Source: Streptomyces sp. WAC 01529 (GTDB lineage: Bacteria; Actinomycetota; Actinomycetes; Streptomycetales; Streptomycetaceae). Taken from it: DNA of 64,000 nucleotides. The notes under the pieces were generated by a model. It had not been told where the DNA came from and searched no databases. It saw nothing but the letters and a program-made list of their open reading frames with translations. The position numbers were made by a program, and so were the translations under genes. This document shows positions 26,533-35,481 of the stretch, piece after piece (the stretch's first letter is position 1; each line of letters begins with the position of its first letter). The stretch is taken from contig NZ_CP029617.1 of assembly GCF_003945545.1 (NCBI RefSeq), forward strand, positions 7,715,001-7,779,000. The letters are read 5' to 3'.

Positions 26533-26997
26533 TCACGGCACCACCGTGACCGGCCAGCGGCCCGCCTTCACCAGGCGGACGGCGACCGAGCCGACGATGC
26601 GGTGGCCCGCCTGCTCGGAGGCGCCGACGACCACGGCGTCGGCCTTCAGCTCGTCCGCCGCGGAGACGAGACCGCTGTAGGGGTCGCCGCGGAAGGTGTG
26701 GAACTCCCATCTGACGTCGAATATGTCCTTCACCCGCTCGGCCGCGTCCCTGATCTCCGCGATGAGCCCCTCGGCGATCTCGTCCGTGGTGTCGGCGACC
26801 GGGGCGCCGAGCGCCGCGCCCGCCGCCAGTACCGGCTGGACGTACACGACGGCGAGCAGGGCCCGCTGCCGCCGGGCAAGGCCACCGGCGTACGCCGCCG
26901 CCCGCAGCGACGAATCGGAGCCGTCGACTCCGACGACGATCACCTTGGGGCCGTCGGTGCCGCGTTCGAACTGGTGGTGGGATTGGTCTTCGCTCAC
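26533..26997 (-). CDS. Universal stress protein (UspA family)
   Basis: This 154-aa single-domain UspA protein has an ATP-binding start (VIVVGVDGSDSSLRAA) and the C-terminal VVGASEQAGHRIVGSVAVRLVKAG, close to the family's nucleotide motif. The GTG start at 26997 gives the usual length. Longer forms reach back into the region before the divergent lysX gene and lose family resemblance. Such proteins bind ATP and act in stress or dormancy. Nothing here ties it to the neighbouring permease. Confidence 0.88.
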   Translation of the reverse strand: MSEDQSHHQFERGTDGPKVIVVGVDGSDSSLRAAAYAGGLARRQRALLAVVYVQPVLAAGAALGAPVADTTDEIAEGLIAEIRDAAERVKDIFDVRWEFHTFRGDPYSGLVSAADELKADAVVVGASEQAGHRIVGSVAVRLVKAGRWPVTVVP

Positions 26998-27103
26998 CTT
27001 CGAGAGATTAACGGAGGCGGGCGGGTCGGCCGCGGGCAGGCGTTCGACGAGGCCGGGGCTGCTCGGCGCGCGCCGCGCCACACGGCTTCTTAGAGTCGTG
27101 CCC

Positions 27104-30100
27104 ATGAGTGTCAGCGAGGAGAACTCCGAGGCCACCGGGCCCCCAGGGCCGAGCCGCCGCCGAGCAGGCCTCCTCGCCCGCGTCCCGGAGGGGTTCGCCG
27201 CCTTCTTCGGCGCCCTCGGCGTCTTCTGCGCCGTCGTCGCGCTCATCCCCGCGCTGCGCCGCCTCCTCATGCCCGTCATGCGCCTCCTGGAACTCGTCAC
27301 GGTCCCGGTCAGCGCGAACCTCGCGTACGCCGTCTTCCTCTTCCTGCTCGCCGCCGCGACCGCCGCCCGCAAGAAGGTCACCTGGTGGCTCATCGTCATC
27401 TACCTGGCGCTGCTGCTCGCCTTCGACGTGCTCGGCGCGGCACTCGGCTACTGGGCCGAGTCGCTGCCCTCCTTCATCGTCTGCGGCATCGCCTTCGTCC
27501 TGCTGATCCTGGCCCGCAAGGAGTTCTCCGCGGACTCGCGCCGCGGCGCGCTGTGGCGGGCCGTCGCCGTGCTGCTCACGGGCCTCGGCCTCGCCGTCCT
27601 GGTCGGCTGGGGGCTCGTCGAGCTGTTCCCCGGCACCCTGCCCCGCCACGAGCGCCTGCTGTGGGCGGCCAACCGCGTCCTCGGCGGCCTGATCCACGGC
27701 CACGAATACTTCCAGGGCGCCCCGCCGCGCCCCCTCTTCTTCTGGCTCGGCCTCTTCGGCGCCCTCGCCCTCCTGAACGCCGCCGCCACCCTCTTCCGCT
27801 CCCAGCGCATGGAAGCCGCCCTGCACGGCGACGAGGAGCCCCGCATCCGCGCGCTCCTCGGCACCTACGGCGACCAGGACTCACTCGGCTACTTCGCGAC
27901 CCGGCGCGACAAGGCCGTCGTCTTCTCGCCCAGCGGCAAGGCCGCCGTCACCTACCGCGTCGAGGCCGGCGTCTGCCTGGCCAGCGGCGACCCCGTCGGC
28001 GACCGCGAGGCCTGGCCGCACGCGATCGGCGCCTGGCTGGACGTCGCCCGGCGCTACGCCTGGGCCCCCGCCGTGATGGGCGCCTCCGAGGACGGCGCCA
28101 CCGCCTACGCCCGCTGCGGGCTCGGCGCGCTGCAACTGGGCGACGAGGCGATCCTGTACGTGGCCGGCTTCGACCTGGACGGCCGGGACATGCGCGTGAC
28201 CCGGCAGGCCGTGAACCGCGTACGCCGCACCGGCGCCACCACCCGTGTCCGCCGCCACTCCACCCTCACCGACGAGGAGATGGAGGAGATCATCGACAGG
28301 GCGGACGCCTGGCGGGACACCGAGACCGAGCGCGGCTTCTCCATGGCGCTGGACCGCCTCGGCGACCCCGAGGACGGCGACTGCCTGCTCGTGGAAGCCC
28401 TCGACGCGGACGGCAGGCTCCTCGCCCTGCTCTCCCTGGTGCCCTGGGGCAAGGACGGCGTCTCCCTCGACGTCATGCGCCGCGACCGCACCGCACCGAA
28501 CGGCGTCATGGAGTTCATGGTCGCCGAACTCTGCGCCGCCGCACCGAAGTTCGGCGTGCGCCGCATCTCCCTCAACTTCGCCGTGTTCCGCTCGGTCTTC
28601 GAGGAGGGCGGCCGGATCGGCGCGGGGCCCGTGCTGCGCCTGTGGCGCAAGCTGCTGCTGTTCTTCTCCAAGTGGTGGCAGCTCGAAGCGCTCTACCGCT
28701 CCAACGCCAAGTACCACCCCGAGTGGTACCCGCGCTTCATCTGTTACGGCGACAGCGGCGCCCTCGCCCGCATCAGCCTGGCGTCCGGCATCGCCGAGGG
28801 CTTCGTCTCCGTGCCGTCCCTGCGCAAGCTCTGGGGCAAGGGCCATCAGCGGCCCCGGGGCGTCGACCGGCCCGCGACCACCGAGGGCCTGCCCTCGATC
28901 GCCGCGCTCGGCCTCGCCGGGCAGGACGGCACCGCCGACACCGACCCCGCATCGAAACTCCCCGAGCAGATCCGCGTCCGGCACCACAAACTCGACCGGC
29001 TGCGTGCCGAGGGCACGGACCCCTACCCCGTGGGCCTGCCGCCCCGCACCCACGAACTGTCGGGGATCACCCGTGACATGACAGGCGCTCAGGTGACGGT
29101 CGCGGGGCGCGTCATGCTCGTACGCGACTTCGGCGGCGTCGTCTTCGCCGTCCTGCGCGACTGGTCGGGGGACCGGCAGCTCGCCCTCACCCGGCAGACC
29201 TCGGGCACCGCGCTGCTCGACCGCTTCACCGCCGGCATCGACATCGGCGACCACGTCACCGCCACCGGCACGGTCGGGGCGAGCGACAAGGGCGAGCTGA
29301 CCGTCTTCGTCACCGACTGGCGGCTCGGCGGCAAGTGCCTGCGCCCGCTGCCCGACAAGCGGCGCGGCCTGACCGACCCCGAGGCGAAGGTCCGCCGCCG
29401 CTATCTCGACCTGGTGGCGAGCCCCGGCGCCCGCGAGGTGGTCCGGGCCCGCTCCACCGCCGTACAGGCGCTGCGCCAGGGCCTCCTGGACCGCGGCTAC
29501 CTGGAGGTCGAGACGCCGATGCTCCAGCAGATCCACGGCGGCGCCAACGCCCGGCCCTTCACCACCCACATCAACGCCTACGACCTCGACCTCTACCTGC
29601 GCATCGCCCCCGAGCTGTACCTCAAGCGGCTCTGCGTCGGCGGCATGGAGAAGGTCTTCGAGATGGGCCGCACCTTCCGCAACGAAGGCGTCTCGTACAA
29701 ACACAACCCCGAGTTCACGATGTTGGAGGCCTACCAGGCCTTCGCCGACTACGACGTGATGCTCGACCTCACCCGCGAACTCATCCAGGACGCCGCGACC
29801 GCCGCCCTCGGCGCGCCGGTCGCCCGCAAGGCCGGCGCCGACGGGAAGCTCGTCGAGCACGACATCTCCGGACCCTGGCCGGTCAAGACCGTGTACGGGG
29901 CGATCTCCGAGGCGCTCGGTGAGGAGGTCGGCGCGGACACCCCGCTGACGGCCCTGCACCGGCACTGCGACCGGGCCGACGTCCCCTACACGGCCGACGA
30001 CGGCCGCGGCGACGTCGTCCTCGAGATGTACGAGCGTCTCGTCGAGGAGCGGACGGAGCTGCCCACCTTCTACAAGGACTTCCCGACCGACGTCTCCCCG

Positions 30101-30415
30101 CTCACCCGCCGGCACCGCACCGACCCGCGCCTCGCCGAACGCTGGGACCTCGTCGCCTTCGGCACCGAACTGGGCACCGCCTACTCGGAGTTGACCGACC
30201 CCGTGGAGCAGCGCAGACGCCTCACCGCGCAGTCGCTCCGCGCCGCCGGGGGAGACCCCGAAGCCATGGAGCTCGACGAGGACTTCCTCGACGCCCTGGA
30301 GTACGCGATGCCGCCCACCGGAGGCCTCGGCATCGGCGTGGACCGGCTCGTCATGTTCCTCACCGGCCTGACCATCCGCGAGACCCTGCCCTTCCCCCTG
30401 GTCCGCCGCGTCTGA
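27104..30415 (+). CDS. lysX: Bifunctional LysX: lysyl-phosphatidylglycerol synthase fused to lysyl-tRNA synthetase
   Basis: This 1103-aa protein combines a membrane part (about six helices, residues 25-235), a DUF2156 aminoacyl-transferase domain (about 245-580, from LGYFATRRDKAVVFS) and a class II lysyl-tRNA synthetase. The synthetase has an OB-fold (about 660-755), motif 2 (FEMGRTFRNEG, about 850) and motif 3 (GGLGIGVDRLVMFL, about 1073). Known LysX makes Lys-tRNA and transfers lysine to phosphatidylglycerol, lowering membrane charge and giving tolerance to cationic peptides. It starts at ATG 27104, divergent from the UspA gene. Finding it near a peptide cluster is suggestive but it is common in actinobacteria. 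Confidence 0.93.
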   Translation: MSVSEENSEATGPPGPSRRRAGLLARVPEGFAAFFGALGVFCAVVALIPALRRLLMPVMRLLELVTVPVSANLAYAVFLFLLAAATAARKKVTWWLIVIYLALLLAFDVLGAALGYWAESLPSFIVCGIAFVLLILARKEFSADSRRGALWRAVAVLLTGLGLAVLVGWGLVELFPGTLPRHERLLWAANRVLGGLIHGHEYFQGAPPRPLFFWLGLFGALALLNAAATLFRSQRMEAALHGDEEPRIRALLGTYGDQDSLGYFATRRDKAVVFSPSGKAAVTYRVEAGVCLASGDPVGDREAWPHAIGAWLDVARRYAWAPAVMGASEDGATAYARCGLGALQLGDEAILYVAGFDLDGRDMRVTRQAVNRVRRTGATTRVRRHSTLTDEEMEEIIDRADAWRDTETERGFSMALDRLGDPEDGDCLLVEALDADGRLLALLSLVPWGKDGVSLDVMRRDRTAPNGVMEFMVAELCAAAPKFGVRRISLNFAVFRSVFEEGGRIGAGPVLRLWRKLLLFFSKWWQLEALYRSNAKYHPEWYPRFICYGDSGALARISLASGIAEGFVSVPSLRKLWGKGHQRPRGVDRPATTEGLPSIAALGLAGQDGTADTDPASKLPEQIRVRHHKLDRLRAEGTDPYPVGLPPRTHELSGITRDMTGAQVTVAGRVMLVRDFGGVVFAVLRDWSGDRQLALTRQTSGTALLDRFTAGIDIGDHVTATGTVGASDKGELTVFVTDWRLGGKCLRPLPDKRRGLTDPEAKVRRRYLDLVASPGAREVVRARSTAVQALRQGLLDRGYLEVETPMLQQIHGGANARPFTTHINAYDLDLYLRIAPELYLKRLCVGGMEKVFEMGRTFRNEGVSYKHNPEFTMLEAYQAFADYDVMLDLTRELIQDAATAALGAPVARKAGADGKLVEHDISGPWPVKTVYGAISEALGEEVGADTPLTALHRHCDRADVPYTADDGRGDVVLEMYERLVEERTELPTFYKDFPTDVSPLTRRHRTDPRLAERWDLVAFGTELGTAYSELTDPVEQRRRLTAQSLRAAGGDPEAMELDEDFLDALEYAMPPTGGLGIGVDRLVMFLTGLTIRETLPFPLVRRV

Positions 30416-30503
30416 CCCCTCCACCGCGTCTGATCGGGTGCTTTCGGGGGCCGCCCCGGTGTTGGTGATCCGCGGCGGGCTGCGGCCATGCGACGGATTA
30501 GTC

Positions 30504-31349
30504 ATGAAAGACGATCAGCTGACGCCAGGGCGCCGGCTCGTGCTCCGCGCCGCCGCGGCACTCGGCGCCGCCGCGGCCGCCGGATGCACGGCCACGGGCG
30601 GCCCGGACGCCCCCGGGCCCACCGCACCCAGTGGCGCGCCCGCCGCGGGCCCACCGGCCCGTCGCCCCCTCAAGCCCTCCGCGTACCGCCTCCAGCCCAT
30701 GGCGGGATACGGCCCCCCGCGTACCGCACGCGCCCTGCCCCGGGTCCGCAAGGCACCGATCCTGCGCATGGACGGGCACGACCGCTCGATGGTGCTGACC
30801 TTCGACGACGGGCCCGACCCGCGCTACACCCGGCCCATCCTGCGGACGCTGCGAAAGTACGACGTCCGCGCGATGTTCTTCGTGTGCGGGGAGATGGCCG
30901 CCGACCACCCGGACCTGCTGCGCGAGATGGCCGACGACGGGCACCTGATCGGCAACCACACCTGGAGCCACCCGCTGCTGCCCAAGCTGAACCGGTCCAC
31001 CATGCGCGAGCAGATCGGGCGCACCTGCGACGTCATCGAGGACGTGACCGGCGAGCCGCCCGCGTGGTTCCGTGCCCCCTACGGCGCGTGGAACCGCAAC
31101 GCCTTCCAACTGGGCGCCGCGCTCGGCATGGAGCCGCTCGCCTGGACCGTGGACACCCTCGACTGGACCGAACCGGGCGCGCGGGCCATCGTGCGGCGCG
31201 TGCGCGCGGGCGCGGGACCCGGCGTCGTGGTGCTCTCGCACGACGCGGGCGGCGACCGCTCGGGCAGCGTCGACGCCCTGCGCACCTACCTTCCGGAACT
31301 GCTCGAATCCGGCTACCGCGTCACGGTCCCCGGCCGCTACGCGATGTGA
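30504..31349 (+). CDS. Polysaccharide deacetylase (CE4) lipoprotein
   Basis: This 281-aa secreted enzyme begins with a basic RR-containing signal (GRRLVLRAAAALG) and a lipobox-like AAAAGC, so it may be Tat-exported and lipidated. The CE4/NodB domain shows LTFDDGPDPRYT (catalytic Asp and metal Asp), NHTWSHPLLP (metal His pair), WFRAPYGAWN and VVLSHDAGGDR. It would de-N-acetylate cell-wall glycan. ATG 30504 is chosen over an earlier in-frame start because the signal peptide begins there. Confidence 0.9.
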   Translation: MKDDQLTPGRRLVLRAAAALGAAAAAGCTATGGPDAPGPTAPSGAPAAGPPARRPLKPSAYRLQPMAGYGPPRTARALPRVRKAPILRMDGHDRSMVLTFDDGPDPRYTRPILRTLRKYDVRAMFFVCGEMAADHPDLLREMADDGHLIGNHTWSHPLLPKLNRSTMREQIGRTCDVIEDVTGEPPAWFRAPYGAWNRNAFQLGAALGMEPLAWTVDTLDWTEPGARAIVRRVRAGAGPGVVVLSHDAGGDRSGSVDALRTYLPELLESGYRVTVPGRYAM

Positions 31350-31377
31350 CGCGCCCTTCGCCCGTCGGGTCCGCGTG

Positions 31378-32067
31378 TCAGCGCACGGCCGTCAGACGGG
31401 CGAAGACGACGACGTTCCCGTCGTATCCGGACTGCTTGGAGAAACCGCCGCCGCAGGTGATGACGCGCAATTCGGGAGTTCCGCCGTTTCCGTAGACCCG
31501 CTTTCCGGGGAAGTTGTTCTTGTCGAACACCTCAATGCCGTAGATCTTGAAGATCGCGGTCTTCTTGTCCCTGCGCCGGACCTCGATGTGCTGCCCCTTC
31601 TTGAGGGAACCGAGGCCGTAGAAGACGGCGGGCCCCCGCTGATTGTCGACGTGGCCGACGACCACGGCCGTGCCCTGCTCGCCCGGCGAGACGGCGCCCG
31701 TGAACCAGCCCGCGAGATTGGAGTCCTCGGGTGGCGGCGCGTCCACCCACCCCTCGGAGTCCAGGCCCACCGCCATGACCGGCGCGTCCACCTGGATGCC
31801 CTTGATGCGGATGCGCTCGGCGGGGGAGAAGGTCAGGGGCGCGGGTGCGTCGCGGCCCGGTTCGGGCTCGCGGTCGGCGGCCGCGGCGGACGCGGGCTGC
31901 GGCGGGCCCACGTCGAATTCCCCCGATCCGTTGCGGATCAGCGCGAGGCCGGTCAGCAGGACGAGCGCCATCACGCCCCACGGGGCGCGCTTCTTCTGCT
32001 TTTCGTCCTCCTGGGAACCCTGGGAATCCTGAAATTCGAACTCGTCGGCCGGATGGGACGAAGGCAT
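31378..32067 (-). CDS. Class F sortase
   Basis: This 229-aa transpeptidase has an N-terminal cytoplasmic segment, one membrane anchor (about residues 30-45, GVMALVLLTGLALI), a Pro/Ala linker and the sortase barrel. The barrel has the catalytic His in VVVGHVDNQRGPAVFYGL and Cys in LRVITCGGGF, and ends GNVVVFARL, as in the actinobacterial class F group. Small secreted proteins with C-terminal anchors are encoded at 32403 and 33065. They are candidate partners though they lack a clear LPXTG-like motif. Confidence 0.9.
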   Translation of the reverse strand: MPSSHPADEFEFQDSQGSQEDEKQKKRAPWGVMALVLLTGLALIRNGSGEFDVGPPQPASAAAADREPEPGRDAPAPLTFSPAERIRIKGIQVDAPVMAVGLDSEGWVDAPPPEDSNLAGWFTGAVSPGEQGTAVVVGHVDNQRGPAVFYGLGSLKKGQHIEVRRRDKKTAIFKIYGIEVFDKNNFPGKRVYGNGGTPELRVITCGGGFSKQSGYDGNVVVFARLTAVR

Positions 32068-32402
32068 TCTCTATCCCCTCTCAGACGCGGCGGGCGCGCC
32101 GCGTCCGTTGCGCGTACGAGAACGCTAAGCGCGTGGAGCGCGGCGTGCGAAAGGGCGGGAGCGAACGGGTGGCGCCCCCCGCCCGGTGCGCCATCCGGGT
32201 CGCCCGCGGAAAGGAAATTTCTGACAGTCCGTGACCTGCGGTGATGTCCGCTCGCGCGGACACGGCTCGGCGTGTCGTCTCACCAGGACGGCCGATCCCC
32301 GAAATGCGGGTCCGCGCACGTCATCTGAGGGTCAGTCTGGGAGGCGCTCTCGCCGATCGACCGGGGACGGTACCCCCGGGGCGCTTTCCGCGGAGGATTG
32401 CC
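32068..32402. promoter_or_regulatory. 335-bp divergent region between sortase and secreted-protein genes
   Basis: No gene is supported. It must hold promoters for the sortase (leftward) and the secreted protein (rightward). A 7-bp inverted repeat with 4-base loop, TGTCCGC (32245-32251) and GCGGACA (32256-32262), is the clearest structure. GCGGAGGA at about 32390 is the ribosome-binding site of the gene at 32403. Confidence 0.45.
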
Positions 32403-32909
32403 ATGCGTACTTCTCGTATGCGTACCACTCGTGCCCTCGCGGTCGCCGCCGCGGCAGGCGCGGTCGTGGGGCTCGCCGCCCCGACCGCGTCCGCGTGGGC
32501 CGACCCGACCAACCTCGTGGCGATGCCCAGCGTGATCCCGCGGGGCGGGCACCTGACGGTCACCGTCGACGGCTCGTCCTGCCAGACCGGCGGCAAGATC
32601 ACCTCGCATGCCTTCCCCGACACGAACCTGCACCCGATCCCGGGCGGCACCACGTCGAGCGCGACCGCCGTCGTCCACAAGCACGCCACGCCGGGCGCGT
32701 ACGACATCACGGCCCACTGCGGCGGCAAGACCCTCACGCGCCCGGCGGCGTTCACCGTCATCCACGGCGGTGTGCGCGGCGGCTTCGGCGGCAGCTCGCA
32801 CTCCGGGGCAACAAGCACCGACATGGCGATCGGCGGCGTCCTGGTGGCCGCCGCGGTGGTCGGCGGCGGTGTGTTCTGGATGCGCCGCAGGTCCGAGAAC
32901 CGCATCTGA
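32403..32909 (+). CDS. Small secreted protein with C-terminal membrane anchor
   Basis: This 168-aa protein has a Sec signal peptide (cleavage likely after TASAWA), an immunoglobulin-like outer domain with two Cys (DGSSCQTGG, ITAHCGGK), a Gly/Ser-rich stretch, then a hydrophobic helix (AIGGVLVAAAVVGGGVFW) and a basic tail MRRRSENRI. This is the layout of a sortase substrate without an LPXTG or LAXTG motif. The gene at 33065 encodes a protein of the same plan. The two converge around a strong hairpin and flank the sortase gene on one side. Confidence 0.82.
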   Translation: MRTSRMRTTRALAVAAAAGAVVGLAAPTASAWADPTNLVAMPSVIPRGGHLTVTVDGSSCQTGGKITSHAFPDTNLHPIPGGTTSSATAVVHKHATPGAYDITAHCGGKTLTRPAAFTVIHGGVRGGFGGSSHSGATSTDMAIGGVLVAAAVVGGGVFWMRRRSENRI

Positions 32910-33003
32910 TCCGCCGGTCGGAGAACCGCGTCCGACCCGTCGGGCGGACCCGGCGCGACCCCCTTCCGCGCCCCGGCCGCCCTTCTCCCGCCGCATCGCA
33001 CGT

Positions 33004-33055
33004 GGCACCGCCTCGCCCCCGGGACCTGGAGACGTCCCGGGGGCGAGGCGGTGCC
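33004..33055. terminator. Perfect 22-bp hairpin between convergent genes
   Basis: Bases 33004-33025 and 33034-33055 are exact reverse complements (arm start GGCACCGCCTCGCCCCC) around an 8-base loop. It sits between the ends of the genes at 32909 (+) and 33065 (-) and can serve both as terminator. There is no T-run, as is common in Streptomyces. Confidence 0.9.
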
Positions 33056-33064
33056 GGTGTCGGG

Positions 33065-33634
33065 TCAGGAGCCGTCTTCGCCGGTGCGGCGCCGCGTCTT
33101 GTAGTAGGCGGTGGCGAGGGTGCCCACGATCAGTGCGCCGCCGAGGGCGATCTCGTGCAGGTCGAGCCCGCCGAGGCTGCCGCCGACGCCGGCCTTGACG
33201 CCCTTGTGGACGGGGTTCTGGTTCGGGTACTGGTGCTGGTCGGGGTTCTGGTTCTGGTGGTTGTTGCCGTCGGGGCGGCCGGTGGCGATGGTGAGGTCCG
33301 TCTTGCCCGTCTCGCCCTTGCAGTCGAACGTCACCTCGTACATCGCCCCGGGCTTGGCCTCCCAGAACACCTGGGCCGTGGTGGAGGACTGCCCCTTGGG
33401 GATGTGGGCGTCGTCGAAGATCCCGGAGGTGACCTTGGTGTCGCCCTCGCAGCCGTCGACGCTGAGGGTGACCTGGCCGCCCGCGGCGACCGTCGAGGGG
33501 GTCACGCGGAAGCCGAACGAGGTGATGTTGTTGTTCGTGTCGTCGCGCGTGACGTTCGCCGACGCGGGCGGGACCGTGAGCGTCAGGACGGTGGCGGTGA
33601 GCAGAGCTGCCGAAGCGACGCGTATCGCGTGCAT
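33065..33634 (-). CDS. Small secreted protein with C-terminal membrane anchor
   Basis: This 189-aa protein has a Sec signal (cleavage likely after PASA), an outer domain with a Cys pair (VDGCEGDTK, TFDCKGETG), an Asn/Gln/His-rich linker made of QNPDQ- and PNQNP-like repeats, a C-terminal hydrophobic helix (EIALGGALIVGTLATAYY) and a basic tail KTRRRTGEDGS. Its outer domain resembles the one encoded at 32403 (VTPSTVAAGGQVTLSVDGC against MPSVIPRGGHLTVTVDGSSC-like), so the two are distant paralogues. It may be displayed on the surface with the nearby sortase. Confidence 0.82.
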   Translation of the reverse strand: MHAIRVASAALLTATVLTLTVPPASANVTRDDTNNNITSFGFRVTPSTVAAGGQVTLSVDGCEGDTKVTSGIFDDAHIPKGQSSTTAQVFWEAKPGAMYEVTFDCKGETGKTDLTIATGRPDGNNHQNQNPDQHQYPNQNPVHKGVKAGVGGSLGGLDLHEIALGGALIVGTLATAYYKTRRRTGEDGS

Positions 33635-33856
33635 GGTGGATCCTCCGGGTCCCCGAGGAGCAGCCGCGGACCTTCTTCCGCTGACGCCTGAAATGCACCT
33701 CGATGCCGGAAACGCTAGGTACGCTCCCGCGGGCCCGCGATCGGTGTCGTGCGAACGGGGCAATCCTCTCCGCCGGTCAGGGGAACGGGACGGCGCGCCG
33801 CGCCGGACGTATCGGCTCCGTATGGGAATGGGAGCGCGGCCGGACGGTGGCGGCGC

Positions 33857-34123
33857 TCAGTCCTGGCGCGGCTCGGTTCGGCGCGGTGCGGGCCGGGACT
33901 CGGGCTGAGGCCGCGGCTCGGGCCATACGTGGGGTCCGCCGCGCCACTCGACGAGGTGCGGGTCGTCGAGCGCGATGTCGGCCTCGCCGAGCCCCGCGCG
34001 CCGCAGGAACTCCACCAGGTCGCGGTCGCCGTGCGCGACGCCGGCGTCCTGTCCGCGCACGGTGACCCGCCTGCCGCCGTCGGCGGCGGGCGGATGAATG
34101 ATGATCGGTGACTGCCAGGGCAT
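33857..34123 (-). CDS. Small conserved hypothetical protein
   Basis: This 88-aa protein starts MPWQSPIIIHPP and contains RRVTVRGQDAGVAHGDRDLVEFLRRAGL and a WRGG segment. I recall similar short proteins in other Streptomyces, with no known function. The C-terminal 20 residues are Pro/Arg-rich. It has no signal peptide or membrane helix. Confidence 0.65.
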   Translation of the reverse strand: MPWQSPIIIHPPAADGGRRVTVRGQDAGVAHGDRDLVEFLRRAGLGEADIALDDPHLVEWRGGPHVWPEPRPQPESRPAPRRTEPRQD

Positions 34124-34223
34124 GGCACCAGAATGCGCCGGACCGGGGCGCGGCGCAGCACGATTCACGGCCAGAGGTCGCGGGGCCAGGTCATGCCGGG
34201 CTCAGGCGTCGGATCAGTGGGCG

Positions 34224-35390
34224 TCAGGCGTCGAGGCGTTCCGTGTACGCCTCGGTCGGCGGGTAGGGGGAGCGGTTCGTCATGCCGGCCGACCAGAACC
34301 CCGCGGTTCCGGGGATGGCCGTCACGTCGTTCAGGTAGGGAGCCGTCGTCTCGCTCGCCGGGCCTCGGACGACGGTCCAGTCGGCGCCCTCTTTGCGCAA
34401 GTAGGTGCTGCGGCTCTGGTCCTGGTAGTTCCACCCCGATATCCAGGCGGCCCGGCCCTGCGTGTCGCCCGCGATCCCGCTCAACGCCCCGAGGGTGAAG
34501 CCTGGTTGCAGCCGGGTCCACGCCGTGCCGTCCCAGTGGGCGAGGGCGGGATTGCCGGGGCGTCCCGGTGGCCCGCCGACGCCCGCCTCGGTGCCCACGG
34601 CCCATACGTCGTCCGCGGCGGCCGCGTGCACGTCGGCGATGCCCAGCCGGGCGCCCGCGATCGGGGGCAGCACCGTCCAGGAGCCGTTCCACCGGGCCAC
34701 GAGCCCCGACCAGCCACCACCCGATGCCTGGTCACCGCTGACCCAGACCTCCTCCGGTGTGCGCAGGACGATCCGGTACAGGTTGGCGCTCGCGACCGGC
34801 AGCGGGTCCAGCCACCGCCACCGCCGCCCGTCCCCGAGGAGCAGCCGCGCCGCGCCGTCCCGGGTGCCGCAGATCCACACCCGCCGGTCGGCGCCGACCG
34901 CCACCGACTCGAGCCGGACGCCCGGCTCGCCCCTGCCCGGGAACGTGGCCTCGCGCCAGGTCGTCCCGTCCCAGCGCAGCAGCGGGCTCGCGTTCCCGGA
35001 GGGGAGGCCCACGCTCCAGGCCGCGGTGGAGCAGACACCGGCGACGTCGCTCAGCCGACCGGTGTAGTCCAAGTGCGACAGGTCGCTCTTCGACCAGGTG
35101 CTGCCGTTCCAGAACATGGCCAGTGCCCGCGTCTGTGACGACACCGTGAGGCTCTCCTCGCCGACGGCCCAGGCCATTCCCGGCCCGGCCGCGGCGATGC
35201 GGCGCAGCTGTGCGGCCGGGACGCTGCCGGGCGCCGGGACGGCCCGCCACTCCTGGAGCGCGCGCCGGTCCTGTGGGGTTCGCCGGTCCCCTGGCCGGCG
35301 CGTCGGCGCGTCGGCACGGGCCGGGTCCGAACCGAGGGCGATCCCGGAGAGCGCGCCGATCGTCCCCGCCACAAATCCTCTTCGTCTCAC
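34224..35390 (-). CDS. Secreted beta-propeller-like protein with Tat-type signal
   Basis: This 388-aa protein starts at GTG 35390 with a twin-arginine-like signal (RRRGFVAGTIGALSGIALG), cleavage likely after ARADA. The mature part is made of repeated units with a Trp-rich pattern such as FWNGSTWSKSD, RWDGTTWREA, RWNGSWTVLP and HWDGTAWTRLQ, each followed by a V(W/A)AVG-type strand. This suggests a six- or seven-bladed propeller. I see no catalytic signature. AAGGGA precedes the start. It is transcribed toward the small hypothetical gene and away from the DUF4239 gene, whose 3' end is close by. Confidence 0.75.
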   Translation of the reverse strand: MRRRGFVAGTIGALSGIALGSDPARADAPTRRPGDRRTPQDRRALQEWRAVPAPGSVPAAQLRRIAAAGPGMAWAVGEESLTVSSQTRALAMFWNGSTWSKSDLSHLDYTGRLSDVAGVCSTAAWSVGLPSGNASPLLRWDGTTWREATFPGRGEPGVRLESVAVGADRRVWICGTRDGAARLLLGDGRRWRWLDPLPVASANLYRIVLRTPEEVWVSGDQASGGGWSGLVARWNGSWTVLPPIAGARLGIADVHAAAADDVWAVGTEAGVGGPPGRPGNPALAHWDGTAWTRLQPGFTLGALSGIAGDTQGRAAWISGWNYQDQSRSTYLRKEGADWTVVRGPASETTAPYLNDVTAIPGTAGFWSAGMTNRSPYPPTEAYTERLDA

Positions 35391-35481
35391 CGCTGGTCCC
35401 TTCCACGCGGTTCCACTCGGACAGGAGGAACCACCGTGGACCAGCGGCCCGCGCGGGACTAGCCACGCGGGTGACAAACCC

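Noticed and set aside
27104..30415. LysX as a dedicated self-resistance gene of the cluster
   Set aside because: It is widespread in actinobacteria and lies within ordinary genes, so proximity alone is not evidence.
27881..30505. An 874-residue open frame on the minus strand opposite lysX
   Set aside because: Shadow of lysX: Gly/Ala/Val/Glu-rich composition without motifs.
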